This document shows positions 1 to 10,484 of a stretch of DNA of 64,000 nucleotides, one piece after another. Both the position numbers and the translations under genes were made by a program. Origin of the DNA: Crotalaria pallida (taxonomy: Eukaryota > Streptophyta > Magnoliopsida > Fabales > Fabaceae); contig CM075652.1 of assembly GCA_037953625.1 (NCBI GenBank), positions 39,240,501-39,304,500 on the forward strand, read 5' to 3'. The notes under the pieces were generated by a model. It saw only the letters and a list, made by a program, of their open reading frames with translations, did no database searches and had not been told where the DNA came from. Position 1 is the stretch's first letter. Each line of letters begins with the position of its first letter.

Positions 1-130
1 AAAACAAATAAAGAAAAGTGATGTTCTCTCTCTCTTTCATTCTCTTTCTTCTCTCTCTGCACTACACCAAAAATCTAAACAAAAAACAGCCACTAAACAA
101 AAAACAGCCACAACAACACCTTTGCAACGA
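1..130 (+). other. CT-rich leader-like flank before the copia insertion
   Basis: A pyrimidine-rich stretch of TCTC runs is followed by two direct copies of an AAACAAAAAACAGCCAC motif and then by an ATG that lies in the target duplication. Together with the sequence after 4794 this resembles the 5' untranslated leader of a plant gene whose start codon was hit by the copia element. No protein can be assigned to it. Confidence 0.3.
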
Positions 131-135
131 ATGTC
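131..135. repeat. Target-site duplication of the copia element, left copy (ATGTC)
   Basis: The five bases ATGTC stand directly before the LTR start TGTTAG and recur directly after the right LTR at 4795-4799. A perfect 5-bp duplication fixes both ends of the element. Confidence 0.9.
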
Positions 136-682
136 TGTTAGATATTTATCTAATTTATGAGCCTACATATATCATTGATTATGTATTATATGCTATCATA
201 AAGATTTAGGCCTATTAAAGTGATCTTTTAAGGCTTAATGTATTGGGATTGATGACTTCTTATTTGGTATGGATTTAATAATGTGTAGATACCCAAGTCT
301 TATTTCTATATTGTTGATGGTCCGAAATAGAAATAAGAAAGTTCAATAGTTATAACCCTTCACGAAAGGCTATGAACTTATTATAAATAGGTTATGGTCC
401 CCAAGTCATATGTATCCAATTCCCTTCTCTAACATTCCATCATTAGAAAGGATCCAGAGCAATTGTGCATGATGACTTGGAAGACCAACCAACCTTCATA
501 TTCTTCCATGGATATGGATTTCGATACAAGATGAAGGACAAGTGCTTAAGTTCATCAGATCCTTCATGAATATATACAGGTACGCTTCCGCTTCATTCCT
601 TCTTGATGATTTGACATGAATGTGTCTTGGTTAGATAATATGTTTTTATCTCTTTAGTATATATGCCATCAATTTTCCAACA
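136..682 (+). repeat. 5' LTR of the copia element
   Basis: It starts TGTTAGATATTTATC and ends CAATTTTCCAACA, and nearly matches 4248-4794 base for base. It is 547 bp long. Confidence 0.92.
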
Positions 683-684
683 AG

Positions 685-697
685 TGGTATCAGAGCC
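685..697 (+). other. Primer-binding site, initiator Met tRNA
   Basis: TGGTATCAGAGCC lies two bases after the 5' LTR. It is complementary to the 3' end of plant initiator tRNA-Met, the usual copia primer. Confidence 0.9.
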
Positions 698-953
698 AGG
701 TTTCATGTTGAACCATTAAGATAAAAATTTCAATACATTCATGTGATGAATGAGTTGCACGTTGTCTTCTTGAAAATATGGTTATTCATTCTTATATAAA
801 GATTCATTTTGCCGCATGTGTATTGTTTTCATTTTTTTTTGCTTTTGGAAATTGGAATCATATTATGCAGAATTATGTTTGTCTCACATGTTTGATACAG
901 TTGTAAACATGCATGTGATTATAATCTTTGTCAATCTAATTTTCTCATGGGAG

Positions 954-1205
954 AATTTGTTATAATTTTGAGAGGTCATTGTAACGTCACAGTTGTACCT
1001 TTTAACCTTTAGACATTGATGCCAAGTTAGCACTAATAGAAGTTAGCACTAATAGACTTGTCTTGCTTCAACTCTTTTCTTGAACACAGTATCAAATGAC
1101 TTCTAATGAAATCATTTGTCGATTGAAAATGTAGCTAAATTTAACTGAATTGTGTTCAAGCATTTTATAGCCAAGTACTCAGTAAAAGTATTTAGATAAC
1201 TCTAT
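954..1205. repeat. Internal direct duplication, copy 1
   Basis: This segment recurs at 2451-2684 with few changes. Copy 1 has an extra small tandem duplication around GTTAGCACTAATAGA. Both copies end at the same TAACTCTAT, after which copy 1 runs into the reversed pol piece and copy 2 into the tRNA fragment. Confidence 0.85.
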
Positions 1206-1990
1206 TTTTTCACATTACCCTTTAAATCCCTTTAGGTTTAAATATTCATTTACTACCAATGGGTTTCAAACCTTTAGGTAAAGAACAAGATCCTAAATGT
1301 CATTGTCATTCATGGTCTTAATCTCTTCATTCATTGCACTAATCCATTTGTGAGAGTTAAAACTTTGCATGGCTCAAAGGAAGTTGATTAAATCATCCTT
1401 CATCACCTTAATGTCAACCTTTTGTTCTTAACGAAATACAATATAGTCATCGACAAGTGCATTTCTTCTCTCACTCATAAATTTACATAATAGCATTACT
1501 CGAGGTTTTAAGGTAGTTGAGTTTGACCTCAAGGATCAATCTATTGATTTTGAACGAGGAGTTAGTCAATATTGCCCAATTCTGGATTTGTTATTTAAAC
1601 ATAGCCAAAATTACAAACTTTATCATTATTAATAATAAATGTAGGAAGAGAAACTAAATAAATTCCTCGTCGAAAGCAATATTTTTAACCTTATCTCCCC
1701 CTTCAAACTCAACATCTTAAAATTTCAAGAATTTTCTGTCTCGAAGAACCTAATAGTGGGATCATAAAACATTAGCTCTCAACTATAATCAGAATATCCA
1801 ATAAAGTAGTAGCTCATTGTTTCTTTTCATTTGTCCTAAAAGACCTTACCTTAACTGGACAACCACAATTGTGAAAATACTTCACGCTAGCCTTTGATGT
1901 CCATAATTCATAACGGTGTTTGCTACTACTTTAATTGGAACTTCAGTTTCGTTTCTCAATAAACATCATTCATAATGGGGTTACACTAAT
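1206..1990 (-). pseudogene. Inverted copia pol fragment (integrase C-end to RT start)
   Basis: Read on the minus strand, from 1990 downward, it gives copia-like integrase-to-RT text: ELWT, then a CGCPVKVR block, then FYDPT and DVEFEG, then SERRNALVDDYIV. Further on come HKWISAMNEEIKTMND and PIGSKWIF, the conserved start of the copia RT. Several stops interrupt the frame. The piece lies opposite to the LTR, primer-site and purine-tract orientation of the element that holds it, so it was captured or inverted. The family assignment rests on these blocks read by eye. Confidence 0.7.
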
Positions 1991-2450
1991 TTGCATTTTG
2001 TGTCACATGAACTTAAATGCAAGATTACATTAAATAAGGGAACAATATCAAACAAAAATAACTTGATCAAGCAAAGTAAATAACCTTTAATGATAAAATT
2101 TAAATCTTGAGGACTGACCTTATTATTTCCAAATGAACAACATAACCAAATTAGTTCATTAAAGAAAGAAAAAAAATTGTCTAAATGACAATACAACACA
2201 TGTCCCTTTCAGATCCAAATAATAATTACACTTTGCCAATAGCCTAAAATTTGATGTTGTCCCTACTTCAACTTATTTATTACTACCCATATTAATGCAT
2301 CTTTTAGCATCAGGTGACACTAAAGAATTTAAGCAACAATACATAGATATACTTATGTGAGTAGTAAAACCTAAGCTACTCACCAAGAGTGTGAACACAA
2401 AACTTAAATTAACTTATGAATAATAAATTTTACAAGAGAAACTAACGGAT

Positions 2451-2684
2451 AATTTGTTATGTTTGAGAGGTCATTCTAACGTCACAGTTGTACCTTTTAA
2501 CCTTTAGACATTGATGCCAAGTTAGCACTAATAGACTTGTCTTGCTTCAACTCTTTTCTTGAACACAGTATCAAATGACTTCTAATGAAATCATTTGTCC
2601 ATTGAAAATGTAGCTAAATTTAACTGAATTGTGTTCAAGCATTTTATAGCCAAGTACTCAGTAATAGTATTTAGATAACTCTAT
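2451..2684. repeat. Internal direct duplication, copy 2
   Basis: It is the second copy of 954-1205, 18 bp shorter. Its right end abuts the tRNA-Phe fragment with no gap. Confidence 0.85.
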
Positions 2685-2699
2685 GTGGATCGAACACGT

Positions 2700-2742
<43 letters not shown>

Positions 2743-2747
2743 CCCGC
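2685..2747 (-). tRNA. tRNA-Phe(GAA), truncated copy lacking the 3' acceptor strand
   Basis: On the minus strand the sequence begins GCGGGGATAGCTCAG and contains a complete D arm, an anticodon arm with CT-GAA-GA in the loop, the variable region, and the T arm up to GTTCGATCCAC. It then stops: about the last ten bases (the rest of the T stem and the 3' acceptor strand) are replaced by the duplicated copia sequence. From established plant tRNA sequences this is nuclear-type tRNA-Phe with one T-stem change. It has intact A- and B-box-like regions but cannot form an acceptor stem, so it should not give a working tRNA. Confidence 0.85.
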
Positions 2748-2749
2748 AT

Positions 2750-2786
2750 GATTGATCCTTGAGGTCAAACTCAACTACCTTAAAAC
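2750..2786. repeat. 37-bp inverted copy of 1505-1541
   Basis: The sequence starting GATTGATCCTTGAGG is the exact reverse complement of 1505-1541, inside the inverted pol piece. It starts two bases after the 5' end of the tRNA fragment. Confidence 0.85.
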
Positions 2787-3059
2787 TGATGAGAAATTCT
2801 CTTTACAATAAATGTCTTCCTTATGAGTAAAACCCTTTCAAACATTTATTACTCATTCGGGTCTTAGAGTTTCATAAATGAATATAAGGACTTTGTTTCT
2901 CAATTGTAACATTGATGAAACAAAATATATATGGCGCAAGTATAAAACTTTGTGAAAGGATGTATGGGAAAGATATCCCTTGCATACTAAAGAAATTCAT
3001 CTATGAGCTTAAGTAAGCTTCTTGTCAATGGTATCATATATTTCATCAAATCATCATCT

Positions 3060-3840
3060 CTTTTGGTTTTGAGGTGAGTTTAGTTGTTGATTAGGTGTAC
3101 CATAATTCAGTGGGAGTAAATAAATTTTGTTAGCTCTATATGTTAAAGATTGCAAACTAGGTAAAACCCTCGTTGCTAAAGGAGACAAGTTTAGTCTCAA
3201 CTCGTGCCTAGAGATGGAGTTTTAAAGTTTAAGAGTTGCAGAAGAATCCTTATGCATTGGCTTATGGAGTTTAATGGATACATATGTTTTATGCATCTGG
3301 ATATTGCATACTTAAGTATAATGCAGATATTTAGGTAATTAAGAGACAAATCATTAGAGTACTTAAGGAGAACAAAGAATTATATGCTCACATGCAGACA
3401 TGCAGTACAATGATTCAGTAAGAGATCATCGGTATTCTTGTTATGATTATTATTATTATTTTGTTGGATGCATTTCAGTGTAGTGCCATGCTATATTTAT
3501 TTTGTTCGGTGGATGAACTATTTTGGTAAAGTGCTTAGCAGACACTAATAGTTTTTTTGATATAGTATTGGTTTGTTTTAAGGCATCTAGTAAATGGATA
3601 TGACTATGAAATTGTCACTTGGCTGCGAAATTTGGATATACTGAAAGACCATTAAAGTTACTGTGACAAATGTTAGTAGTATCATATCTCACTTAAGGGA
3701 AAAGTTCAGAGTAGTTAAGAGTGTATATATAGAGCACATAGGAATAAACTTCATGGTTGCAGATCTGCTCACTAAAGGTTTATCATCTAAGGTCTTTCTT
3801 GATGACATTGCTCATATATATGGGTATTGTATCATTTGAT
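3060..3840 (+). pseudogene. Decayed copia RT-tail and RNase H remnant
   Basis: In shifting frames on the plus strand one reads RTKNYMLTCR (the copia ...GTKDYMLTY block), then WLRNL, SYCDK and EHIGINFMVADLLTKGLSS, the conserved RNase H end of copia pol. Stops and frameshifts are frequent. It lies just before the purine tract, as expected in a normal copia element, so this part kept its place while the middle was rearranged. Confidence 0.7.
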
Positions 3841-4236
3841 GATATTTTGGTTCAGTGGGAGTTTGTATTTGGGTGCTTTTCTAGTATAGACATTTTCTGC
3901 AGAAAAGGTTTATGGTTTAGCTTCACTATGCATTTATTCATTGGGATCTCGCTAAAGCATAAAGTAGGACCAGTTGGAAATAGACATATTTAGATCACAT
4001 TCCATGTAATTTCCATGCTACACATCCATACTTGATCTATGTCGTTGGTTATATTAATATACGTGACCATTGATGGGTCTAGTTACGATATAAATGTAAC
4101 GAAGATCGCTTTGATCCTATGTTGATATGATTCATGGACAAGATTGTTAGAGATGACCTTTTAGTATAGATAGCTATTTTTGAGCGCTCATAAGGTTATT
4201 TTATAATGCATGATTGTATACCGATATATGTGGCTC

Positions 4237-4246
4237 AAGTGGGAGA
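4237..4246 (+). other. Polypurine tract of the copia element
   Basis: AAGTGGGAGA lies one base before the 3' LTR start. This is the usual position for the plus-strand primer. Confidence 0.8.
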
Positions 4247-4247
4247 T

Positions 4248-4794
4248 TGTTAGATATTTATCTAATTTATGAGCCTACATATATCATTGATTATGTATTA
4301 TATGCTATCATAAAGATTTAGCCCTATTAAAGTGATCTTTTAAGGCTTAATGTATTGGGATTGAGGACTTCTTATTTGGTATGGATTTAATAATGTGTAG
4401 ATACCCAAGTCTTATTTCTATATTGTTGATGGGCCGAAATAGAAATAAGAAAGTTCAATAGTTATAACCCTTCACGAAAGGCTATGAACTTATTATAAAT
4501 AGGTTATGGTCCCCAAGTCATATGTATCCAATTCCCTTCTCTAACATTCCATCATTAGAAAGGATCCAGAGCAATTGTGCATGATGACTTGGAAGACCAA
4601 CCAACCTTCATATTCTTCCATGGATATGGATTTCGATACAAGATGAAGGACAAGTGCTTAAGTTCATCAGATCCTTCATGAATATATACAGGTACGCTTC
4701 CGCTTCATTCCTTCTTGATGATTTGACATGAATGTGTATTGGTTAGATAATATGTTTTTATCTCTTTAGTATATATGCCATCAATTTTCCAACA
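4248..4794 (+). repeat. 3' LTR of the copia element
   Basis: It is a 547-bp near-identical copy of 136-682, ends CCAACA, and is followed by the second ATGTC. Confidence 0.92.
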
Positions 4795-4934
4795 ATGTCC
4801 TCCACTTTTATCACGTCACTCTCTTTTCCTCATTTTTCACTCGCGTTCCTCTCTCATCCTCAGCTCATCTCACTCTGGCGTTCCTCGGTCAATCCCACTG
4901 CCCCCAATGTGCATCCTCAACGCACTGCAGGATC
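4795..4934 (+). pseudogene. Possible first coding exon of an unidentified gene, start codon at the copia insertion
   Basis: The right target duplication supplies ATG. From it an open frame of 46 codons runs to GGATC/GTAAGA, a good plant splice donor at 4934/4935. The peptide is rich in Ser, Leu and Phe and poor in acids (it starts MSSTFITSLSFPHFSL), as in organelle transit peptides. The leader at 1-130 would fit as its 5' untranslated region. The original ATG was inside the target duplication, so the insertion separates the promoter and leader from the reading frame. I could not identify the protein or its later exons, and the exon call is inference. Confidence 0.35.
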
Positions 4935-5435
4935 GTAAGAAACACTCTCAACATCAAGGTATTTTTGCTGTCAATTAACTATATTTAACAATTTGGGTTT
5001 TGTGAGTTGGAGAGTAAAAAAGTGACCCTATATATAATAATAAGGAATGTATAGGGGTAAATCCAATGATTTTGTTTTTGCTTTGATAATGTTGTTGATA
5101 ATAATAACATGTTTTTGTTTGTGATGTACACCAAGTATTTATGAAAAGTTCTAAGAATAAATTTTTGATGTTGTTATTTTTTTGGTATACCTAGTATACC
5201 AAATTAAATAAGCATCAATTACAGAGAAGAAGCATCATCTAATTCTATGGTGGTACACCAAATCTTATTTTTTTTGATGCATGTATTTAAATAACAATGG
5301 TGGTAATTATATCAAAAAGTTATGAGTTCTGGTGTGTGAATAGATGCTTAATTTGATTACATAGATGTAGATTTCAAGAAAATGATTGAATTTGCATCAT
5401 TTCTCAAGTAGACAAAATATAAACTCTAAGTTATA
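4935..5435. other. AT-rich stretch, possibly intron
   Basis: It has T-rich runs and no open frame that resembles a protein. If 4795-4934 is an exon, this is the start of its intron, and the LINE landed inside it. Confidence 0.3.
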
Positions 5436-5450
5436 TTTTCCAGTTGAATG
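5436..5450. repeat. LINE target-site duplication, copy at the poly(A) end
   Basis: TTTTCCAGTTGAATG matches TTTTCCACTTGAATG at 10470-10484 with one mismatch. It abuts the T run that is the poly(A) tail on the other strand. Confidence 0.85.
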
Positions 5451-5680
5451 TTTTTTTTTGGTAGAAGAAAAAATCAATTACCACATGCAAAGAGAATACA
5501 TCAAAAGACAACTCATATCTTATTTAGCCACCTTCTAGGAAGGGTTCTAAACAAAAAATAAGTCTCTAAGGGAATAATCCAGGAAAAAGCCACCTTCTAG
5601 GAAGGGTTCTTTTTCCAAACAAAATTAAAACAAAATCCTTACAAAAAAAGAAACAATAACCAACGACTAATGGGCCAAAA

Positions 5681-8600
5681 CTAATGGGCCAATCTAAAAT
5701 CTGGATAACAATAGGCAAATCTATGAGTAAGCTTCTTCTTCATAACACTGAACAAATTATCTGGAGTTTGAGCACAGTTCCTGAAAATACGATTATTCCT
5801 TTCTTTCCAGATCTCATAAATTACAGCTGTGAGAAGAGCACCAACAACCTTGAATCTCCGTTTTCGACCAAATGCATGAAGAACCCAGCGACTCCAGTGT
5901 GCATAACGAGCTGGGATCGAAGTCAGCCTCAACCAATCTGAGCTTAATCGAAGTAATTCTCTGCTCCACTTACAGACAAAGAAGAGATGAGCATGATTTT
6001 CTTCAGCCATCATACACAAGCAGCAGTGGTTAGGTATGTAGCTCCACTTCATATTATCTAAAGTTTGAAGTTTATCATGAACCATAAGCCATGAAATGAA
6101 GTTGTGCTTTTGAATGTTTATACGGTTCCAGATAAATCGATGCATAGGGAAAATCGATCGATTACCCTTAAGGAATCGATACCCAGAATTAATGGTATAT
6201 ACACCATCAGAACAAGAAACCCATCTGTCATTTTGAAACCCTTCTTGAATTTTGTCCCTTATCTTTAATAGCTGCTTCCAGTGCCAGCTTTGGCCTTGTC
6301 TCCAACTACTCGTCCAGATAGATTGCTCTCCAATGTAGTAAGCATGAATCCAGCGAACCCATAGGCAATCTTGTTTCTCAACAAGGTGCCAAATTTGCTT
6401 ACCCACAGCAGCACAATTCCAATTGAAACAATCATGAACACCTAGGCCCCCATATTTTCTATCATTGCAGATAGTGTTCCAAGCAACTTTAGCTTTATAG
6501 ATTCCATCTTCATTAGCATTCCAGAGAAACATTCTACAGTGCTTTTCAATGCTTCTTATAACCGACACAGGTAGAAGAAAGATTGATGCCCAGTAGACAT
6601 GTAAGCTCATTAGAACTGAATTGATAAGGCATACCTTAGCTTGGTAGGATAAGTTTCTAGATTTCCAAATCTTAATCCTGTTGACCACTTTGTCAACTAA
6701 GCCTTGGCAGGTATTAGCATTCCACTTCTTAGCAGCAAGGGGGATACCTAAATACTTACAAGGAAAAGTCCCCAATCTGAAACCTGTTAGAGCTAAAAGC
6801 TCATCTTTAGTTGCTTGATTGATCCCAGCTAAGAACATAGCAGATTTATCAGGGCTAGCAATAAGACCTGACCAGTTACCAAAATCCTCTAGAGCTTCCA
6901 TAATAATTCGGACACTAGCAGGATGAGCTTTAGCAAAAATCATCAAATCATCAGCGAAAGCTAGATTTATTAGCCTGACCTCCTTACACTGTGGATGGAA
7001 TCTGAAATTTCTCTGGAGAGAGGCTAAACTCAGCTTCCTGGTGAGAATCTCAATAGCCAGAACAAAAATAAGGGGGGGACATAGGATCACCCTGACGAAT
7101 ACCTCTGGTGCCCCTGAAAATGTTACCTTGTTGACCATTAATCACCACTGAGAAAGATACTGTTCTAATGCATTCCATTACCCAGTTAGTGAATTTCATA
7201 GGAAATTTAAGAGCTAAGAGCATATCCTCAATGAAACTCCACTCTAGGGTATCATAGGCTTTTCTAATATCAATCTTAAGCATGCATCTTGGAGAGATTA
7301 CTCTTCTACCATACAATCTGATAAGATCTTGAGAAATCAGAATATTGTGCAATATACTTCTATCCTTGATAAAAGCATTCTGATTATCCTGAACTAAGAA
7401 AGGCAGCACAGAGGACAGTCTAGCACTAATAATTTTTGTAATACATTTAAGAATAGTATTACAGCAAGCTATAGGTCTAAATTCACTCACTTTTGTAGGG
7501 AAATCAACTTTAGGAACTAAAATTAAGTTTGTGTGATTGACTTCCCTGAGAAGATGACCTGAGTGGAAGAAGCTTTTAATTGCATCACACACATCTGATC
7601 CTGTATAGTCCCAAGTAGCATGAAAAAACCCTGATCCAAAGCCATCAGGACCAGGGGTCTTATTTTTATCAATAGAGAACATGGCTTGCTTGATCTCTTC
7701 ATTAGAAATAGGCTGGATTAATTTCAGTTGATGCTCAACTGAAAGAATGGCACCTTGATCAATAACCTCCTGAGAGAGTCTGCTTCCTGATGAATTGGAG
7801 CAAAAGAGATTCTGATAGTAATCAACCATAAGATGCTGAATAGAATCCAAGTCTGAAAAAATTTCACCCCTATCATTCATTAGTCTGAGGATAGCATTCT
7901 TATACTGTCTCTTCCTGATGGAATCATGAAACAATTTAGAATTCATATCCCCTTCATTAAGCCACTGAATTTTAGCCTTCTGCTGATAAAATAAGAAAGC
8001 CTGTTGCTGGACAGTACTATACTGAGAGGAAACCTCCCTTTCCATCATCTGAAGCTCCATATCAAGAGGATTCAAAATAAGATTTCTTTGAATATCATCC
8101 AGCTTAGCCTTAAGATCTCTCTCCTGCAAGTCAATCTGAGGGAAAGCATTTTTATTCAGCTCAGCTAAAGGCTTTTTAAGACCATTAAGCTTCATGTAGA
8201 GTTGAAACATTAGACTGCCTCTAGGATTATGCTGCCAAGCATTAGAAACTAGATCAGAAAAGTTTTGATGCTTGGTCCACATGTTGAAAAATTTGAAATG
8301 ATGTCTTCTTTTTTGATTATCACCCCCCCAATCAATGATAATGGCCGAATGATCTGAGAGACCAGGGACAGTGAAATCTGTCTCTGCATTCTCCCATCTA
8401 TTGCACCATTCCACATTAACAAGGGCTCTATCCAATTTAACAAGAATTCTATCATCCCCTAGCTGCTTGTTTGTCCAAGTAAAGAAACTACCTCTGTATC
8501 TCATATCAAGAAGATTACAATCCAAGATGCATTGCTGAAAATCTTCATAGTCTCTAACTTCCACAGAATTACCCCCAATCTTCTCATGCTGGCCAAGGCA

Positions 8601-9032
8601 ACAGTTAAAATCGCCAAGAATAACCCAAGGGATTTGAATGGAATCCTTAAAACCATAGAGAGCCTGCCATACCTCTTTCCTTCTCTGAATATCATTATCT
8701 GCATAAACAAAAGTTGCATAGAATTGCTGCTGTGTCTGCTTCAAAGTGACAAGGCAGTGAACAAACTGAGGAGAAGTAGATACAATATGCACATCAAAAA
8801 AGTCTTTTTTCCAAAGAACCCAAACTCTTCCTATTGGACAAACATCCAGATTAATATAAGAGACCCGACCATTAGCTATTTTATTCTGTACATGTTGGAA
8901 GTTCTGAACTCTCAACTTATTTTCCAAAATTGCAAAAAGACCAATACTATAATTAAAAAGCAATTCTTGAACCTGTTTTTGTTTTCGAGGGTGGTTCATC
9001 CCTCGAATGTTCCAAGCTCCAATTCTAACCAT
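5681..9032 (-). pseudogene. LINE ORF2: endonuclease-reverse transcriptase, frameshifted
   Basis: The first frame (9032 to 7050, 660 residues) begins with an APE-type endonuclease: GAWNIRG at the start, a LENKL glutamate, GDFN near residue 140 and SDHSAI near 225. The RT domain follows with FRPIACCN, NAFIKDRSI, KIDIRKAYD and RQGDP. The frame is lost in a run of seven C (plus-strand G at 7072-7078), where related LINEs would have six, just after GDPMSP. The next frame (to 5681) carries on with the FADD catalytic box, the thumb region and a C-terminal zinc-binding RT domain (CCLCMMAEENHAH...C). I see no RNase H domain. The protein would nick the target and copy the LINE RNA. ORF2 starts inside the end of ORF1, with an 8-base overlap. 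Confidence 0.9.
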
Positions 9033-10356
9033 TGGGAGGGTGGTTAGAAGATTCCCCCTTCAACAGAATAGACCTCTGCTGAGCCTTACTCCTGGTGTGC
9101 ACTTTTGTCCAGCCACTCTCTTCAGATGGATGTGATTCAGTAGAAGTAGTCTGCTTCCCTTTATCTATCTGATATGTAGATAGGTTATCAATAACCTCTG
9201 TAATAGCCTGAATAGCACCTTCAACATTCTCTTCTGGAACAATTCCTTCTTCTATGTTTTGTTTCAGCTTTAGAGCCTGATCTAATTTATTCATCTCTGC
9301 TTGAGTTGGTTTATTCTTGACAACCCATTGCTGTTTCACATCCTTCCTGCAAGCTTTGGCATCATGACCATAAGAATGACATTTGCTACAAAGAGTGGGT
9401 TTCCATTCATAACTAACCTTTTGAGCCACTACATTCTGTTTTTCATCCTCAAAATAGACTTCTTATGGAAGTATGGCAGGATTGACTTCCACTAGCACCC
9501 TAGCAAAACTGATTCTATTCTTCTCTTTTGTCACCTTATCAGCCATTATAGGTGTTCCAACCAGACTTGCTATTTTCCCTAAGGCCTTTTCACCCCAGAA
9601 CCTTAAATTCAGATTAGGGAATTGCACCCAAACAGGGACTCTATCCATGAAAGATTTTGAGACATTCCTGCCTGTCCAAGGGGCAATAATCAGGGGCTTT
9701 TTATCAAAGTGGAAGATTCCCACTTCTAAAACACTGTCTCTCCCTTCTGCTGAGTTAAATCTGACTATAAAGGTACCGTCAGTGTTCATGAGAATTTTAT
9801 CTATCCCATACTGTCCCCAAACCTTCTTTAAGTATCCACTGAGAACTGGGTAAGGAGGGTTTGCTCCTAGGACATAGCAGACAATAGAATCCTGCCAATA
9901 TTTCATCTCTTCTTCAACATCACTCTGATCTATTTTCCCAATCGAGACTCCATCCTTTAGGGTTGGCTGATGGAACTGTAATTTACCACCTGCATTCCTG
10001 AGTTTTGTGATATCAAAGGATTCCCACACATTTGATTGTTTCTCCATAACATTCGGCTGTTGGGGCTGCCTAGGGCTATCAGTTGAAGGGTTGAATGGAG
10101 TCCCTTCCTTCTGTCCTCCTTCACTGTTTGATACATCTTGCTGCTGCAATTTATTCTTCATTACTTCTAATGCAAGTAACATTTTTTTTGTTTGATCAGG
10201 ATTGAGAGAAGCAAAATCAATGTCATCCAAGGTTTCCCAATCAAGGGATAGAGGATCAAGAGGCTCAGAACGATCATGCTGTTCAGTCTTTGAAGAAGAG
10301 GAAGGGGATTTCGGGGGCCTACCCCTCTTCCTAGCCATAGAAGGCAGCGGCGGCAC
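9025..10356 (-). pseudogene. LINE ORF1: DUF4283-like RNA-binding protein with CCHC knuckle, one in-frame stop
   Basis: Length is 443 codons from MPPLPSMARKRGRPP. The N terminus has an AT-hook-like KRGRPPKSP. The middle (about residues 115-290) matches the plant LINE gag-like domain, with YWQDSIVCYVLGANPP, GTFIVRFNS and WVQFPNLNLRFWG. A single TAA after NPAILP (9463-9465) interrupts the frame, which resumes in phase with a zinc knuckle CSKCHSYGHDAKAC. The C terminus is charged. In the family this protein binds the LINE RNA. The stop lies between the core domain and the knuckle, so a truncated product would lose the knuckle. MAR (codon 7) could also be the start. Confidence 0.88.
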
Positions 10357-10469
10357 CAGGGTACCGCGACGAGGAAGAGAGAGAAGAGAGAAATCCTAAT
10401 ATATATGAATTGTATTGTTGTTTAATAAAATAAAAGAAAATGGAAATGAATAAGAGGATTAAGATGGAT

Positions 10470-10484
10470 TTTTCCACTTGAATG
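10470..10484. repeat. LINE target-site duplication, copy at the 5' end
   Basis: TTTTCCACTTGAATG is the partner of 5436-5450 and marks the 5' end of the LINE at 10469. Confidence 0.85.

Larger units (their letters stand above)
136..4794 (+). mobile_element. Ty1/copia LTR retrotransposon, rearranged and coding-dead
   Basis: Two 547-bp LTRs (136-682, 4248-4794), both TG...CA, enclose 3.56 kb. An initiator-Met primer site (685-697) and a purine tract (4237-4246) fix the plus orientation, and ATGTC flanks both ends. The interior is not a normal copia pol. It holds a direct duplication (954-1205 and 2451-2684), a pol piece in reverse orientation (about 1206-1990), a truncated tRNA-Phe, a 37-bp inverted copy, and only the RT-tail/RNase H part of pol in the expected orientation (about 3060-3840). 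Gag and protease are not recognisable. The LTRs differ at only a few bases by eye, so the rearranged form probably inserted as such, carried by a related autonomous element. Confidence 0.9.
5451..10469 (-). mobile_element. L1-type LINE retrotransposon, nearly full length
   Basis: This is a minus-strand non-LTR element of about 5.0 kb. It has a nine-base T run (the poly(A) tail) at 5451-5459, a 3' untranslated region with a duplicated 20-bp segment (about 5527 and 5590), ORF2, ORF1, and a short 5' untranslated region. The 15-bp target duplications bound it exactly, so it was inserted by target-primed reverse transcription without strong 5' truncation. Each ORF carries one visible break: an in-frame stop in ORF1 and a one-base insertion in ORF2. 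By eye the remaining frames are well kept, which points to a fairly recent insertion. Confidence 0.92.

Noticed and set aside
2685..2747. A functional tRNA-Phe gene
   Set aside because: The 3' acceptor strand and part of the T stem are missing, so no acceptor stem can form.
4775..4978. A 67-codon frame starting within the copia LTR
   Set aside because: It begins in the LTR and runs out of frame with the ATG in the target duplication. The exon model from 4795 is more plausible.
8532..9047. A 171-codon plus-strand open frame
   Set aside because: It lies antisense within LINE ORF2, whose endonuclease motifs clearly define the coding strand.
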